Shown here: piece after piece, positions 52,670 through 63,200 of the stretch
Numbering within the stretch: the first letter of the stretch is position 1
How the letters are laid out: each line of letters opens with the position of its first letter
NCBI RefSeq assembly: GCF_014836425.1
Contig: NZ_JACSQW010000009.1
Coordinates: forward strand, 1-64,000
Direction of reading: 5' to 3'
Length of the DNA: 64,000 nucleotides
From: Limosilactobacillus avistercoris
GTDB lineage: Bacteria; Bacillota; Bacilli; Lactobacillales; Lactobacillaceae
The notes under the pieces: model-generated
Told to the model about the DNA's origin: nothing
What the model saw: only the letters and a program-made list of their open reading frames with translations
Database searches by the model: none
Position numbers and translations under genes: made by a program

Positions 52670-52675
52670 ACTAGT

Positions 52676-52717
52676 AAAAGCATCGGGTGACATTTTAGTC
52701 AACGGTGCTTTTCTTTT
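52676..52717 (+). terminator. rpe terminator
   Basis: AAAAGCATCG...GTGAC pairs with GTCA...CGGTGCTTTT, followed by CTTTT. It lies before thiN. Confidence 0.75.
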
Positions 52718-52729
52718 AAGGAGAGGTCA

Positions 52730-53386
52730 ATGCGAGTAAATATTATGGTAGGGGGACCGAATGAGTTAATTCCCTTAGAGGAAGTTCGGGCTCGTAAAAA
52801 CGAAAAATGGCTGGGTGTCGATATTGGGGCAACTCGTCTCCTTAAAGAAGGAATAATTCCGGTAGCTGCGATCGGTGACTTTGACTCGACAAATGATCAG
52901 CAATTTAAACGAGTAAGAAAGATGATTAATAACATTCGGCTATTTCCGCCAGAAAAAGACTATACTGATACCCAACTTGGTGTAAAGAACGCAATTGAAC
53001 TTTACCACCCGGATAAGATCTCAATTTTTGGGGCCACTGGTGGTCGGCTAGATCAATATTTAAGCAATCTTTTTTTACCGTTAGAAGAAGAGTTTCACGA
53101 CTACCTTGAAAAAATTCAGTTTATTGATAATCAAAACATTGTTGATTACTATTTGCCGGGAAAATATGAACTTAGTATTCAACCTGGTTTTAAATATTTA
53201 GCATTTGTTAACTTAACTCCAGTGGTCGGTTTGACGTTAGTTGATGAAAAATATCCATTGAATGATTGGAATTCAACAATTCCTTTCTGTTGGTCGAGCA
53301 ATGAATTTAATGGTGAACGAAATCATTTCAGCTTTAAGTCTGGGATAGTAGCCGTCATTAAGTCACGTGATCTGGTAGCTAAATAG
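52730..53386 (+). CDS. thiN: Thiamine diphosphokinase
   Basis: It makes thiamine diphosphate, needed for example by phosphoketolase. The 218-residue protein has the catalytic GDFDST (about 45-50) and KDYTDTQLG (about 73-81) motifs and GATGGRLDQYL, then a C-terminal beta domain. AGGAGAGG precedes the ATG. It ends the long gmk-thiN series. Confidence 0.94.
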   Translation: MRVNIMVGGPNELIPLEEVRARKNEKWLGVDIGATRLLKEGIIPVAAIGDFDSTNDQQFKRVRKMINNIRLFPPEKDYTDTQLGVKNAIELYHPDKISIFGATGGRLDQYLSNLFLPLEEEFHDYLEKIQFIDNQNIVDYYLPGKYELSIQPGFKYLAFVNLTPVVGLTLVDEKYPLNDWNSTIPFCWSSNEFNGERNHFSFKSGIVAVIKSRDLVAK

Positions 53387-53418
53387 CCTGTCAAGGAAAT
53401 TTACTTGAAAGAAAACTA

Positions 53419-53447
53419 TTGCATTGTCACCCAGCCTATGGTAAATT
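53419..53447 (+). promoter_or_regulatory. Promoter of rpmB
   Basis: TTGCAT (53419-53424) and TAAATT (53442-53447) with 17-bp spacing and the extended TGG before the -10. Confidence 0.7.
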
Positions 53448-53516
53448 GTTTAAGTGAGTTATAGCGCAGATGCGTAAAAACGAAAAAACATAGATGAGAA
53501 GAGGAGGGTACCACCA

Positions 53517-53702
53517 ATGGCTAAAGATTTTATCAACGGTAAACGGACACGCTTTGGTAACAAGCGTTCTCACGCCCTTAACTCAAGTCGTCGTAGCTGG
53601 AAGCCTAACTTGCAAAAGGTAACCATTTTGGTTAACGGCAAGCCTAAGAAGGTTTACGTTTCAGCACGTACACTGAAGTCCGGTAAAGTGACTCGGGTTT
53701 AA
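53517..53702 (+). CDS. rpmB: 50S ribosomal protein L28
   Basis: A 61-residue, highly basic protein with the L28 pattern [15 protein letters not shown] and [13 protein letters not shown]. It has no zinc-binding Cys. Single gene with its own promoter and terminator, GAGGAGGGT before the start, located between thiN and yloU as in other Firmicutes. Confidence 0.97.
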   Translation: MAKDFINGKRTRFGNKRSHALNSSRRSWKPNLQKVTILVNGKPKKVYVSARTLKSGKVTRV

Positions 53703-53708
53703 TTAAAT

Positions 53709-53749
53709 CAAAAAATATGGTCGTTCAGTTTTGAACGACTTATTTTTTA
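53709..53749 (+). terminator. rpmB terminator
   Basis: GTCGTTCA pairs with TGAACGAC, flanked by an A-run and ATTTTTTATTT. Confidence 0.88.
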
Positions 53750-53785
53750 TTTAAAAAATAGTATATGCCCTTAACTATCATTAAC

Positions 53786-53822
53786 CAGACGACTTTTTTC
53801 ATTTCGTCTGCTATGGTATTAT
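53786..53822 (+). promoter_or_regulatory. yloU promoter with palindrome
   Basis: TGG TATTAT (-10 at 53817-53822) is an extended -10. CAGACGA (53786-53792) and TCGTCTG (53804-53810) form an inverted repeat around the -35 position, possibly an operator. Confidence 0.4.
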
Positions 53823-53905
53823 TAATATGAGTTTTTAACAGTATGATTGCTGAAAATGCTTATTTTTTAATGGGCATTGATTGACCAAAATAAGGAGGCC
53901 ATATA

Positions 53906-54268
53906 ATGGCGGTTAAAATTAAAACACAATCTGGAATAATCGATATCGATAATGACGTAATTTCAGCAGTTGTTGGTGGCGCTGCTACTGATAACTATGG
54001 TGTAGTTGGAATGGCAGCACGGAATCCATTACGGGACGGTGTTAACCAAATTCTACGCCGGGAAAACTTCAGTCGTGGAGTTGTCGTTCGTCAACAAGAT
54101 AACGGTGTTGCTATTGATGTTAATATCATCGTTGGCTATGGCACTAAGATCTCTGAGGTCTCAAAGAGTGTTCAATCAAAGGTAAAATATAACCTTGAAT
54201 CAATGCTTGGCATTACAGCAAACTCAGTTAATGTCTGTGTTCAAGGTGTTCGGTCACTTGACGATTAA
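53906..54268 (+). CDS. yloU: Asp23/Gls24 family protein (YloU)
   Basis: The 120-residue Asp23-family protein starts MAVKIKTQSGIIDIDNDVI and has V-V-G-M-A-A-R and the closing VNVCVQGV strand. It precedes fakA, as in B. subtilis yloU-yloV. Its function is not settled; links to envelope stress and fatty acid metabolism have been suggested for the family. Confidence 0.93.
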   Translation: MAVKIKTQSGIIDIDNDVISAVVGGAATDNYGVVGMAARNPLRDGVNQILRRENFSRGVVVRQQDNGVAIDVNIIVGYGTKISEVSKSVQSKVKYNLESMLGITANSVNVCVQGVRSLDD

Positions 54269-54293
54269 TTTGCGTTACTAGGAGGAAAGATAA

Positions 54294-56000
54294 TTGGCTG
54301 TAACTGAAATTACGAATCTTGAATTTGGCAAGATGGTTCAAGCTGCTGCTAGTAAGCTGAGCAAGAATGCTGAATTTATCAATTCATTAAATGTGTTCCC
54401 GGTTCCGGATGGGGATACAGGGACAAATATGACGTCTTCTATGGCAAGCGGTGCCAAATATGAACGTAATGCAAATAGTACCCAAGTTGGCGACCTTGCT
54501 GCTGCATTAGCTAAAGGCTTGTTAATGGGTGCCCGGGGAAATTCTGGAGTTATTCTTTCCCAAATTTTTCGTGGCTTTGCTAAGGGAGCTGAAGGGAAAG
54601 ATGTTCTCAATGCTCAGGATTTTGCCGATGCCTACGCTAACGGTGCTAAAGTAGCATACAAGGCCGTAATGAAGCCAACCGAAGGAACGATCTTAACAGT
54701 TGTTCGTGAGTCTGCTCAAGCTGGTTTGGAAAAGGCTAAAGAAACTGATGATGTTGTTGAAATTATGCATACGATTTATGAATCATCAACAGTTGCTTTA
54801 AAGAAGACTCCTGAACTATTACCTGTTTTAAAGCAAGTTGGCGTTGTTGATTCTGGTGGTCAAGGCCTTGTTTGTGTTCTGCAAGCTTTTGATGAAGCAT
54901 TAAGCGGTAAAGTTGATAAGGATGATAGCTATAAGCCTGATAACGCTGAAGTCGATGAGATGGTTAAGGCAATGGACCACCAAAGCGTTCAAGGAAAGTT
55001 AAATCCTGAAGATATTCAATATACTTATTGTACCCAGATGCTTGTTCGTCTTGGGAAGGGTAAGCAAGTTAAGCAAGAGTTTGATTATGATACTTTCTAC
55101 AACTACCTTGCTAAAATGGGTGATAGCTTACTCGTCTTGAATGATGATTCTGTTGTCCGGGTTCACGTTCACACTGAACACCCTGGTAAAGTATTATCTT
55201 GGGGTCAGCAATTTGGTGATCTTCAAACCATTGAAATTCATAACATGGTTTGGCAACAAGAAGAAATCATGGAACATGATGAAGAAGAAGCAGAACGTTC
55301 AGAAACGCCAATTGAAAAGGCCCGCGAATCTGCTAAGCCAAAACCTGAAACTGCAGTAATTGCAGTAACATCAGGTGATGGAATTGCCAAGTTACTCAAG
55401 AGTCTTGGGGTTACTCACATTATTAAGGGTGGACAGACGATGAACCCAAGTATCCAAGACATTGCGGATGCAATCAATAGTAGTGAGGCTAAGCAAGCAA
55501 TCATTTTACCTAATAATGGTAATATCTTTATGGCCGCTGAACAGGCTGCTGAAATTGCGGATATTCCCACTGAGATTGTCCACAGTAAGACTATCCCTCA
55601 AGCAATGACAGCTCTTCTTGAATACAACCCAGAAGCATCTCTAAAAGATAATCAAAAGCGTATGGAAGCAAATCTTTCAACTGTTAAGAGCGGTGAGGTA
55701 ACCAATGCTATCCGTGATACTGAAATTGATGGTCAATCAATTAAGAAGGATGACTTTATGGGAATTGTTGATGGTAAGATCGTTGATACTGATCCTGATC
55801 TTAAAGAAGCTGCAATTAAGATGGTTAAAGCAATGCTTGATGAAGACAGTGAAATTGTAACAATCCTTTACGGACAAGATGGTGATAAGGAAACAGCAGA
55901 AGAGATTAAAGCTGCTGTTGAAGAAATGGATGATGAATTGGAAACCGAAATTTATGAAGGTGACCAACCAGTATATCCATACTTGATTTCCGTTGAATAA
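54294..56000 (+). CDS. fakA: Fatty acid kinase catalytic subunit-like (DAK2/YloV)
   Basis: FakA phosphorylates fatty acids bound by FakB proteins, allowing their use by PlsX and PlsY. The 568-residue protein has the DhaL-like ATP-binding domain (about 1-205) with metal-binding PVPDGDTGTNM (about 35-45), a middle domain, and the C-terminal DegV-like part (about 350-568). The start is TTG at 54294 following AGGAGG. plsX lies a few genes downstream, which fits a lipid role. Confidence 0.93.
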   Translation: MAVTEITNLEFGKMVQAAASKLSKNAEFINSLNVFPVPDGDTGTNMTSSMASGAKYERNANSTQVGDLAAALAKGLLMGARGNSGVILSQIFRGFAKGAEGKDVLNAQDFADAYANGAKVAYKAVMKPTEGTILTVVRESAQAGLEKAKETDDVVEIMHTIYESSTVALKKTPELLPVLKQVGVVDSGGQGLVCVLQAFDEALSGKVDKDDSYKPDNAEVDEMVKAMDHQSVQGKLNPEDIQYTYCTQMLVRLGKGKQVKQEFDYDTFYNYLAKMGDSLLVLNDDSVVRVHVHTEHPGKVLSWGQQFGDLQTIEIHNMVWQQEEIMEHDEEEAERSETPIEKARESAKPKPETAVIAVTSGDGIAKLLKSLGVTHIIKGGQTMNPSIQDIADAINSSEAKQAIILPNNGNIFMAAEQAAEIADIPTEIVHSKTIPQAMTALLEYNPEASLKDNQKRMEANLSTVKSGEVTNAIRDTEIDGQSIKKDDFMGIVDGKIVDTDPDLKEAAIKMVKAMLDEDSEIVTILYGQDGDKETAEEIKAAVEEMDDELETEIYEGDQPVYPYLISVE

Positions 56001-56015
56001 TTTAAATTAATTATG

Positions 56016-56063
56016 GAGTTGGATGTAGAACACCAGTTACCTGATGCCCATCCGGCTCTTTTT
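56016..56063 (+). terminator. fakA terminator
   Basis: GAGTTGGATG (56016-56025) pairs with CATCCGGCTC (56049-56058) with two G-U pairs, followed by TTTTT. Confidence 0.75.
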
Positions 56064-56079
56064 AAAGTAGGAGGGTAGG

Positions 56080-58119
56080 ATGATGAAGAGTCTTCAGGAC
56101 CCAGTTTCAGTACTAAAGGGAGTTGGTCCCAAACGGGTTGCGGATCTAGCAACTTTAAATATTGATACGATTGAAGATTTGCTAACGTACTACCCAACTA
56201 GGTATGACGACTTTACGCCAAATGACTTGAGTACGGTTAAAGATAAACAAAAAGTAACCGTTAAAGGAAAAATTGTTTCTGAACCATTATTTAGTCGTTT
56301 TGGATACCGGCGTAACCGGTTAAGCTTCCGGTTAAAAGTTGGTCAACAAGTGATTATGGCAACCTTTTTTAACCAGCCATATTTGAAAAAGCAGATTGAA
56401 TTGGAACGTCCGGTAACCGTAATGGGGAAATGGGATGCTACTCGTCAACAAGTAACCGGGACAAAGCTAGTTACTACTACGGGCACGCCAGAGAATGAGT
56501 TTGGAGCAGTATATCCGGTAAATAAACATCTTCGGCAGAGTACTTTGCGATCATTGATTCGTCAGGCATACGAAGATTACCAGCGGGTGATCCCGACCTT
56601 ACTTCCGACTACGTTTCGTCAACGTTACCGGTTGATGGATCGACGTGAAATGATTAAGGATCTTCACTTTCCGGAAAATCAAGCTCTTGCTAAGGCGGCT
56701 AGACGTACGGCGACTTACGAGGAGTTCTTCCTCTTTCAGCTACGACTTCAAGCAATTAGAAGGGCGCACCGACAAGAGGATGGAACGCGGATCCTATATC
56801 ATAACGATGAACTAAAAAAGTTTATTTCACAGCTCCCGTTTGAACTGACTAATGCTCAAAAGAAGGTTGTTAATGAGATTTGTCGTGATTTACGTCAGCC
56901 AATTCAAATGAACCGCCTCCTCCAAGGAGATGTTGGTTCTGGAAAAACGATTGTTGCGGCGATTGCAATTTATGCCACGATTACGGCTGGTTACCAAGCT
57001 GCACTAATGGCTCCTACTGAAATTTTAGCAACTCAACATGCAGAAAAACTAGCGAAGGTTTTTGCTGGTACCCATGTTCATGTTGGCTTACTTACTGGTT
57101 CATTAACTGCTAAACAACATCGTGAATTAGTTAATGCGATCAAAAAAGGCGAGATCAACTTAATCATTGGAACGCATGCTTTGATTCAAGAAGACGTAGA
57201 ATACGCTAACCTCGGTTTGGTAATTACAGACGAACAACACCGTTTTGGAGTTAACCAGCGTCAGCAATTACGAGAAAAGGGAGAGCATCCAGATGTCCTT
57301 GCAATGACAGCAACCCCAATACCACGGACTTTAGCGATCACGTCCTATGGTGAAATGGATGTTTCGGTAATTGATGAGTTGCCTGCTGGGCGTAAGCCAA
57401 TTGAAACACGGTGGCTAAAGGATAAACAAAGTAATGATGCGTTAAAATTCCTTCGTGAACAGTTGGCAAGTGGTGCACAGGCATACGTTGTTAGTCCCCT
57501 GATTGAGGAATCTGAGGCACTTGATGTTCAAAATGCAACCGATCTTTACCAACGGTTAGCCGATTACTTCCATCCCGACTACAATGTCGGCCTTCTTCAT
57601 GGTCGCTTAAGTGGGGATGAAAAGGATGCGGTAATGAAGGATTTTCAGGACGGTAAAATCCAAGTTCTTGTCTCGACAACGGTTGTAGAAGTTGGTGTTG
57701 ATAATCCAAATGCAACGGTAATGATAATTTATAATGCTGATCGTTTTGGTCTGGCTCAGTTACACCAGTTACGAGGTCGGGTAGGTCGAGGAGAACGGCA
57801 AAGTTACTGTTTGTTAATTGCTGATCCCAAAACAGATGAGGGAACAGAAAGAATGAAAACAATGGTTGCCACGACTGATGGCTTTAAAGTAGCCCAACGA
57901 GATCTTGAACTTCGTGGAGCAGGAGACGTCCTTGGTGCAAAACAGTCAGGGGTTCCTGATTTTAAGGTTGGTGATCCAATTGGTGATTTGAAGATTTTAC
58001 AAATTGCTAAGGAAGATGCAACTAACCTGCTGGCGACCCCTCATTGGGATCAGGTTGACGATAATTTACCACTTGTCCTTTATTTGAAACGAAACCAACT
58101 CGAAACACACTTTGACTAG
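56080..58119 (+). CDS. recG: ATP-dependent DNA helicase RecG
   Basis: RecG drives fork regression and branch migration. The 679-residue protein has the wedge OB domain (about 1-160), helicase lobe 1 with Walker A GDVGSGKT (about 284-291) and DEQH (about 384), and lobe 2 ending in the TRG-like motif near RDLELRGAGD. Two consecutive ATGs (56080, 56083) follow AGGAGGG. The stop codon is within the ribosome-binding site region of plsX. Confidence 0.97.
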   Translation: MMKSLQDPVSVLKGVGPKRVADLATLNIDTIEDLLTYYPTRYDDFTPNDLSTVKDKQKVTVKGKIVSEPLFSRFGYRRNRLSFRLKVGQQVIMATFFNQPYLKKQIELERPVTVMGKWDATRQQVTGTKLVTTTGTPENEFGAVYPVNKHLRQSTLRSLIRQAYEDYQRVIPTLLPTTFRQRYRLMDRREMIKDLHFPENQALAKAARRTATYEEFFLFQLRLQAIRRAHRQEDGTRILYHNDELKKFISQLPFELTNAQKKVVNEICRDLRQPIQMNRLLQGDVGSGKTIVAAIAIYATITAGYQAALMAPTEILATQHAEKLAKVFAGTHVHVGLLTGSLTAKQHRELVNAIKKGEINLIIGTHALIQEDVEYANLGLVITDEQHRFGVNQRQQLREKGEHPDVLAMTATPIPRTLAITSYGEMDVSVIDELPAGRKPIETRWLKDKQSNDALKFLREQLASGAQAYVVSPLIEESEALDVQNATDLYQRLADYFHPDYNVGLLHGRLSGDEKDAVMKDFQDGKIQVLVSTTVVEVGVDNPNATVMIIYNADRFGLAQLHQLRGRVGRGERQSYCLLIADPKTDEGTERMKTMVATTDGFKVAQRDLELRGAGDVLGAKQSGVPDFKVGDPIGDLKILQIAKEDATNLLATPHWDQVDDNLPLVLYLKRNQLETHFD

Positions 58120-58132
58120 GAGGTTAATGTTA

Positions 58133-59140
58133 ATGAAAATTGCTGTTGATGCAATGGGTGGCGATAATGCTCCCCAAGCGATTATTGAAGGAGTTGAAGA
58201 AGCGCGGGATCTGTATCCTGATCTGACCTTCGATCTTTATGGTGATCCAGATAAGTTTACGTCAATGATTAAGAATCATGAGCGTTTGAATATTGTAAAA
58301 ACAACTGAAGAGATTGCAATGGGTGAAGAACCTGTTCGTGCCATCCGGAAGAAGAAGGACTCATCAATTGTCCGTGCTGCTAATGCGGTTAAGGAGGGGG
58401 ATGCTGATGCCTTCTTCTCTGCTGGTAATACTGGGGCAGTCCTTGCTGCCGGAATCTTTATTGTTGGTCGAATTCGAGGAATTGATCGTCCTGGATTAAC
58501 AAGTATCCTGCCAATTACTAAGCCGGGTGCCAAACAACAAAACTTTGTTTACCTTGATAGTGGTGCTAACGCTGAAAGCAAGGAGAAAAATTTAGTTCAA
58601 TTTGCTTACCTGGGTAAGTTTTATGCAGAAAAAGTTCTTGGCGTTGCTAATCCACGAGTTGCGCTTCTTAACAATGGTGCTGAAGAAGATAAGGGTGATA
58701 AACTACATAAAGCAGTTTGGCAACTCTTAAATGCTGAAGAAGGCCTCAATTTTATTGGGAATATTGAATCTGGCGACCTTCTCTTTGGTAAGGCAGATGT
58801 AGTTGTCAGTGATGGCTGGACCGCTAATGCTGCTTTAAAGGCAACTGAAGGAACTGCTAAAATGATGCTGACCTTAATTAAGGACGGAATCTTAAATGGT
58901 GGCCTTCGTGCTAAGCTCGGTTACTTAATGCTTAAGCCTGTTTTCCACCGGATTGGTCAAAAGATGAATACGTCAACATATGGTGGGGCTGTTCTTCTTG
59001 GACTAAAGGCACCTGTGGTAAAGACTCATGGTTCATCAGACGCGACTGCAGTCAAGAATACTATTAGTCAAATCCGTACAATGATTAAAACCGGGGTCGT
59101 AGATAAAACGGTTGAATTTTTCAACCAAAACAATGAGTAG
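58133..59140 (+). CDS. plsX: Phosphate acyltransferase PlsX
   Basis: PlsX converts acyl-ACP to acyl phosphate, the first step of phospholipid synthesis with PlsY. The 335-residue protein begins MKIAVDAMGGDNAP and has the SAGNTGA and later GSSDA motifs. ATG 58133 stands nine bases after GGAGG; earlier in-frame starts lie inside or before this site. No fapR precedes it. The ACP gene follows. Confidence 0.96.
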   Translation: MKIAVDAMGGDNAPQAIIEGVEEARDLYPDLTFDLYGDPDKFTSMIKNHERLNIVKTTEEIAMGEEPVRAIRKKKDSSIVRAANAVKEGDADAFFSAGNTGAVLAAGIFIVGRIRGIDRPGLTSILPITKPGAKQQNFVYLDSGANAESKEKNLVQFAYLGKFYAEKVLGVANPRVALLNNGAEEDKGDKLHKAVWQLLNAEEGLNFIGNIESGDLLFGKADVVVSDGWTANAALKATEGTAKMMLTLIKDGILNGGLRAKLGYLMLKPVFHRIGQKMNTSTYGGAVLLGLKAPVVKTHGSSDATAVKNTISQIRTMIKTGVVDKTVEFFNQNNE

Positions 59141-59198
59141 ACAAGAAGGCAAAAAACGCCTAAAATAGTAGCGAACTAATAAAGAGAGGTAACAGTCA

Positions 59199-59453
59199 AT
59201 GGCTGAAGATAAAAAGCAAGAAATCTTTAATAAGGTTTCAGAAATTGTTGCTGATCACTTTGATGTTGATCGGGCAAAAATTACCGATGAATTAAATTTG
59301 AAGACAGATTTAGATGCTGATTCAATTGACTTTGTTGAATTTGTTCTTGAATTGGAAGATACGTTCGGCGAAGAGATTGATGATGAAGATGCTGAAAAGT
59401 TAAGTACAATTGGTGAAGTAGTTAACTACATTGCCGAACATACTGCTGATTAA
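59199..59453 (+). CDS. acpP: Acyl carrier protein
   Basis: An 84-residue acidic four-helix protein. The phosphopantetheine Ser is in DLDADSIDFVEF (Ser42); the usual DSL is DSI here. It carries acyl groups for fatty acid synthesis and for PlsX. AGAGAGG precedes the ATG. A terminator separates it from rnc. Confidence 0.96.
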   Translation: MAEDKKQEIFNKVSEIVADHFDVDRAKITDELNLKTDLDADSIDFVEFVLELEDTFGEEIDDEDAEKLSTIGEVVNYIAEHTAD

Positions 59454-59467
59454 TAGCTCTTGGAGGT

Positions 59468-59503
59468 CCGTGATGAAGGCTTGTACTTTGTCGCGGCTTT
59501 TTT
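59468..59503 (+). terminator. acpP terminator
   Basis: CCGTGA (59468-59473) pairs with TCGCGG (59491-59496), with an inner AAG/CTT, followed by CTTTTTT. It lies before the rnc start and argues against rnc starting further upstream. Confidence 0.65.
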
Positions 59504-59537
59504 CGCATCTTTAACTAAGAGAAAGGAAGTTTTTACT

Positions 59538-60236
59538 ATTAAGGATTTACAAGACTACTTGGCCAAGGAATTTGATATTTACTTCGACAATCCTGATTTA
59601 CTTGCGGAAGCATTTACTCAGGCCTCATACGTTAATGAACATCCTCATCAGGGACTCAAATTCTATGAACGGATTGAATTTCTTGGCGATGCCGTGTTGG
59701 AATTAGTTGTTTCTGAATATATTTACAAACGATTCCCAGAATTACCCCAAGGAAAGCTAACCCGTCTGCGGGCAGCGATGGTATGTGAAGATAGTTTTTC
59801 TAAGTTTGCTAAGGAATGCCACTTTGATCAGTACATCCGCCTTGGTCATGGTGAAGAAATGGCTGGTGCGCGACAACGTCCAGGACTACTTTGTGATATT
59901 TTTGAATCCTTCGTGGGTGCCCTTTACTTAGATCAAGGACGTCCTGCCGTGGAAAAGTTTGTCCGGCGCGTTATTTTCCCTAAACTTGATATGGGGTGGT
60001 TTGATCATGCCGTTGATGCCAAGACTAGCCTCCAAGAATTCTTACAACGTGATGGTGACGTCGAGATTGAATACCACCTCTTGGAAGAATCAGGGACCGA
60101 AAATGATCCTGAATTTAAGGTTAACGTATCAGCTGATGGTAAAGTTATTGGTGAGGGGATCGGTTCATCAAAGAAGCATGCTGAAATGCAAGCTGCTAGC
60201 CAAGCCCTTAATAAGTTGCGTCAAGAAGGTAAGTAG
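59538..60236 (+). CDS. rnc: Ribonuclease III, apparent ATT start
   Basis: RNase III cuts double-stranded RNA, processing rRNA and mRNA. The RNase III domain shows ERIEFLGDAVLELVVSE (metal-binding Glu and Asp) and the later second acidic cluster DIFESFVGALY; a C-terminal dsRNA-binding domain ends the protein. Homology starts around IKDLQDYLAKEF. AAAGGAAG (59522-59529) is followed eight bases later by ATT (59538), and no ATG, GTG or TTG lies between them in frame. From ATT the protein has 232 residues, a typical size. The alternative is a TTG at 59460, which would translate through the acpP terminator. Confidence 0.9.
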   Translation: MKDLQDYLAKEFDIYFDNPDLLAEAFTQASYVNEHPHQGLKFYERIEFLGDAVLELVVSEYIYKRFPELPQGKLTRLRAAMVCEDSFSKFAKECHFDQYIRLGHGEEMAGARQRPGLLCDIFESFVGALYLDQGRPAVEKFVRRVIFPKLDMGWFDHAVDAKTSLQEFLQRDGDVEIEYHLLEESGTENDPEFKVNVSADGKVIGEGIGSSKKHAEMQAASQALNKLRQEGK

Positions 60237-60241
60237 GCATT

Positions 60242-63200
60242 ATGCAATTATTATCTCTAACATTGGATGGTTTTAAGTCCTTTGCTCAGAAGACGACAAT
60301 TAAGTTTAAACCTGGAATGACGGGAATCGTTGGTCCTAATGGTAGCGGTAAAAGTAATATTATTGAGGCAATTCGTTGGGTAATGGGTGAACAATCTGCC
60401 CGTCAGCTTCGTGGTGATAAGATGGCAGACGTTATTTTTAATGGCTCAACTGACCGGAAACCACTTAACCGTGCCCTTGTTTCAATTACTTTTGATAATA
60501 GTGATCATTACCTGGCAAGTGACTTTACTGAACTAACCATTACGCGAAAGTTGTACCGGAATGGAGATAGTGAGTACCTCGTTAATGGTCAGGAAGTCCG
60601 CTTGAAAGATATTACCGATCTCTTCATTGATTCTGGATTAGGAAGGGAATCATTTTCTGTAATTTCTCAGGGTCAAATTGAAGCAATCTTTAACGGTAAA
60701 CCGGCTGATCGTCGTTCAATTATTGAAACGGTTGCTGGGGTTGCAAAGTATAAAAAGAATAAGGATACTGCAGAAAAACGGCTTAGTTCGACAATGGATA
60801 ACCTGAACCGGGTTAATGATATTATTGCTGAATTAACAAGCCAATTAGAACCATTGGCTGACGAGAGTGCTCTTGCTGAGGATTACCTAGAGCAAAAGGG
60901 GCAGTATGATTTATTGGACAGAACCCAAACCGTGCGCCTTTATGATCAGACAGATAAGTCACTTGTGAGCTTAAAAGATAAACTAGAAAATGACCAACGA
61001 ATGGTTGATGGTTACAGTTCCCAACTTACAAAATCAACAGCGAGTTTGAATAAGCTAAAGGAGCAACGAGCTAACCTCCAATCACGCAAGGATCAACTCC
61101 AAGCAAAGATTTTGACGAGTACTGAAATGATTGGGAAATTACAGAACCAGCAGTCAGTTTCTTCAATTAAGCGTGAGCAACAACTTCAAGAACGTGAGCG
61201 GTTAACTGCACAGCTTAAAAAACTTCAGGATCAGCAAACGGAAGTTAGTCAACATTTAGCTCAGGTCACTGATCAGGTTCATTCTCAAGAGGAGGCTATT
61301 TCCTCCCACCAAGCTGAATTAACTGCCGCAAAACAAATGAGCAGCAGTCAGAGGATTCAACATGTTAATGCTCAGTTGGAAAAACTTCGGGGGACACAAG
61401 TTGATTTAATGCAACAAATTACAACCCTTCAAAATCAACAAGCCTTTCTAAAGAGTAACCATGAGCAGACAATGAATGCGCAACAGCAAAGTAATGCAGA
61501 ACTTCAGTCAGCTCGTGAACGTCTAAATGACGTCAAGAGTCAAGAAAAAGCTACTCAAAAAACAGTTGAAAGTTATCAAAAACAAGTTACCACCTTACAA
61601 AAACGCTTGGAGGCTCAACAAAGTCAACAAGACCAATTACAAGAAAAATGCCAAGAAGCTCAGCGCTCATGGTACCGTTCTCTGGGGGATGTCCATTCAC
61701 TCCAGTCACGGATTAAAAATTACCAATCAATGCAAGAAGAGTATTCAGGGTATTATCAAGGTGTTCAGAATGTCCTTAAGCAACGGCAGCAATTTACCGG
61801 ACTTGAAGGGGCGGTCAACGAATTACTTGATGTCCCTGAAAAATACACTACGGCGATTGAAACGGTTCTTGGTAGTCAGTTGCAGCAGTTGGTAGTTGAT
61901 CAACAATCAACTGCCAAGCAAATCATTAATTATTTGGTTCGCCGCCGGGCTGGACGGGTAACAATCTTGCCTCTTGATACGTTAAAGTATCGCCAATCTT
62001 CAACAATTTTTAGTCAATTAGAATCATTGCCCGGTTATATTGGTCGGGCAACTGACTTGATTAAGTATGATGATAAGTATGAAGTTGTTGCTCAACATCT
62101 TTTGGAGAATACAGTTGTTGTCGATAATCTTGATCACGCAACGGTAATTTCTCGTCACGGTCACCACTACGTCAGAATTGTAACGCTTGATGGCCAACTG
62201 ATTAATGCCAGTGGGGCAATGACTGGGGGTGCCAACCGTCACCAACGGATTGGTCTCCTTAGTCAAAAGCAATTAGCAAACCAACTTCAGGATGCTCTTG
62301 CTAAAGAACAATCAACTGCTCGCCAATTGGAAAAGCAGGTTGCTCAATTGCAAGAAGATCAAAAAACGGTTGGTGGACAATTACAGGATCTGCAATCAAA
62401 ACTTCATCACGCAACCGAACAACTTCATTCGGCAAGTGGTCAAGAGCAGGTGTTACAAAGTCAACGTCAGGTACTTGAACGACAAGTTTCAGCACTTGAA
62501 TTCCAATCCGGACGTCAAGATGATCAACACGGTGATTATGAACAACAGCTGACCAATAATGACCAGAAGTTAGCAGATGCCCAGCAGCAATTTGATACTA
62601 ACAAACAGCAAATCACTGAATTGCAAGAGCAGGTTAAGCAATTACAAAACGATGAGTCAGCACAGAGTCAGCAGCTTCATCAGATGGAACAATGGATTGC
62701 GGTTGCTAAGGAGCGGCTGCAACAGGTTAAGAGTCGCCGGCATGATTTACAAGAAGAGAAACAAACACTTCAAATTAATATTGAGCACCTTAACGATCAG
62801 GTCCAACAACTCAATTTACAGATTAATAGTAACCACGCAGATAATGAATCCAATGAATCGGCGTTACGTGATGCTAAGCAACAATTAGGATCCGCAAAGC
62901 AACAATCGACGACAGTAAAGGAAAAATTAGCGTTGCTTGATGAACAGGTTACAACAGCTGAAACTGAGCATGATCGGCTACGTGAATTGCTTGCAGCTGC
63001 AACCAATGAACGGAACCAACTGGATGCTCAGCGAGTTCGTCAGGAATCTCAAATGGATAATTATTTGAATCATTTGAGTTCACAATACTCAATGACAATT
63101 GGTGAAGCCCGAGAAAATATTAGTGATTTACCAGATGATCAACTAAAACTTAAGTTGAAATTACTAAAACGGGGACTGGATGACCTTGGTGAGGTTAATA

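Noticed and set aside
54338-54610. Minus-strand open frame inside fakA
   Set aside because: It is antisense to a highly conserved gene, has no ribosome-binding site, and mirrors the codon pattern of fakA.
59460-59537. TTG at 59460 as start of rnc
   Set aside because: It would translate through the acpP terminator, lacks a placed ribosome-binding site, and adds 26 residues without RNase III similarity.
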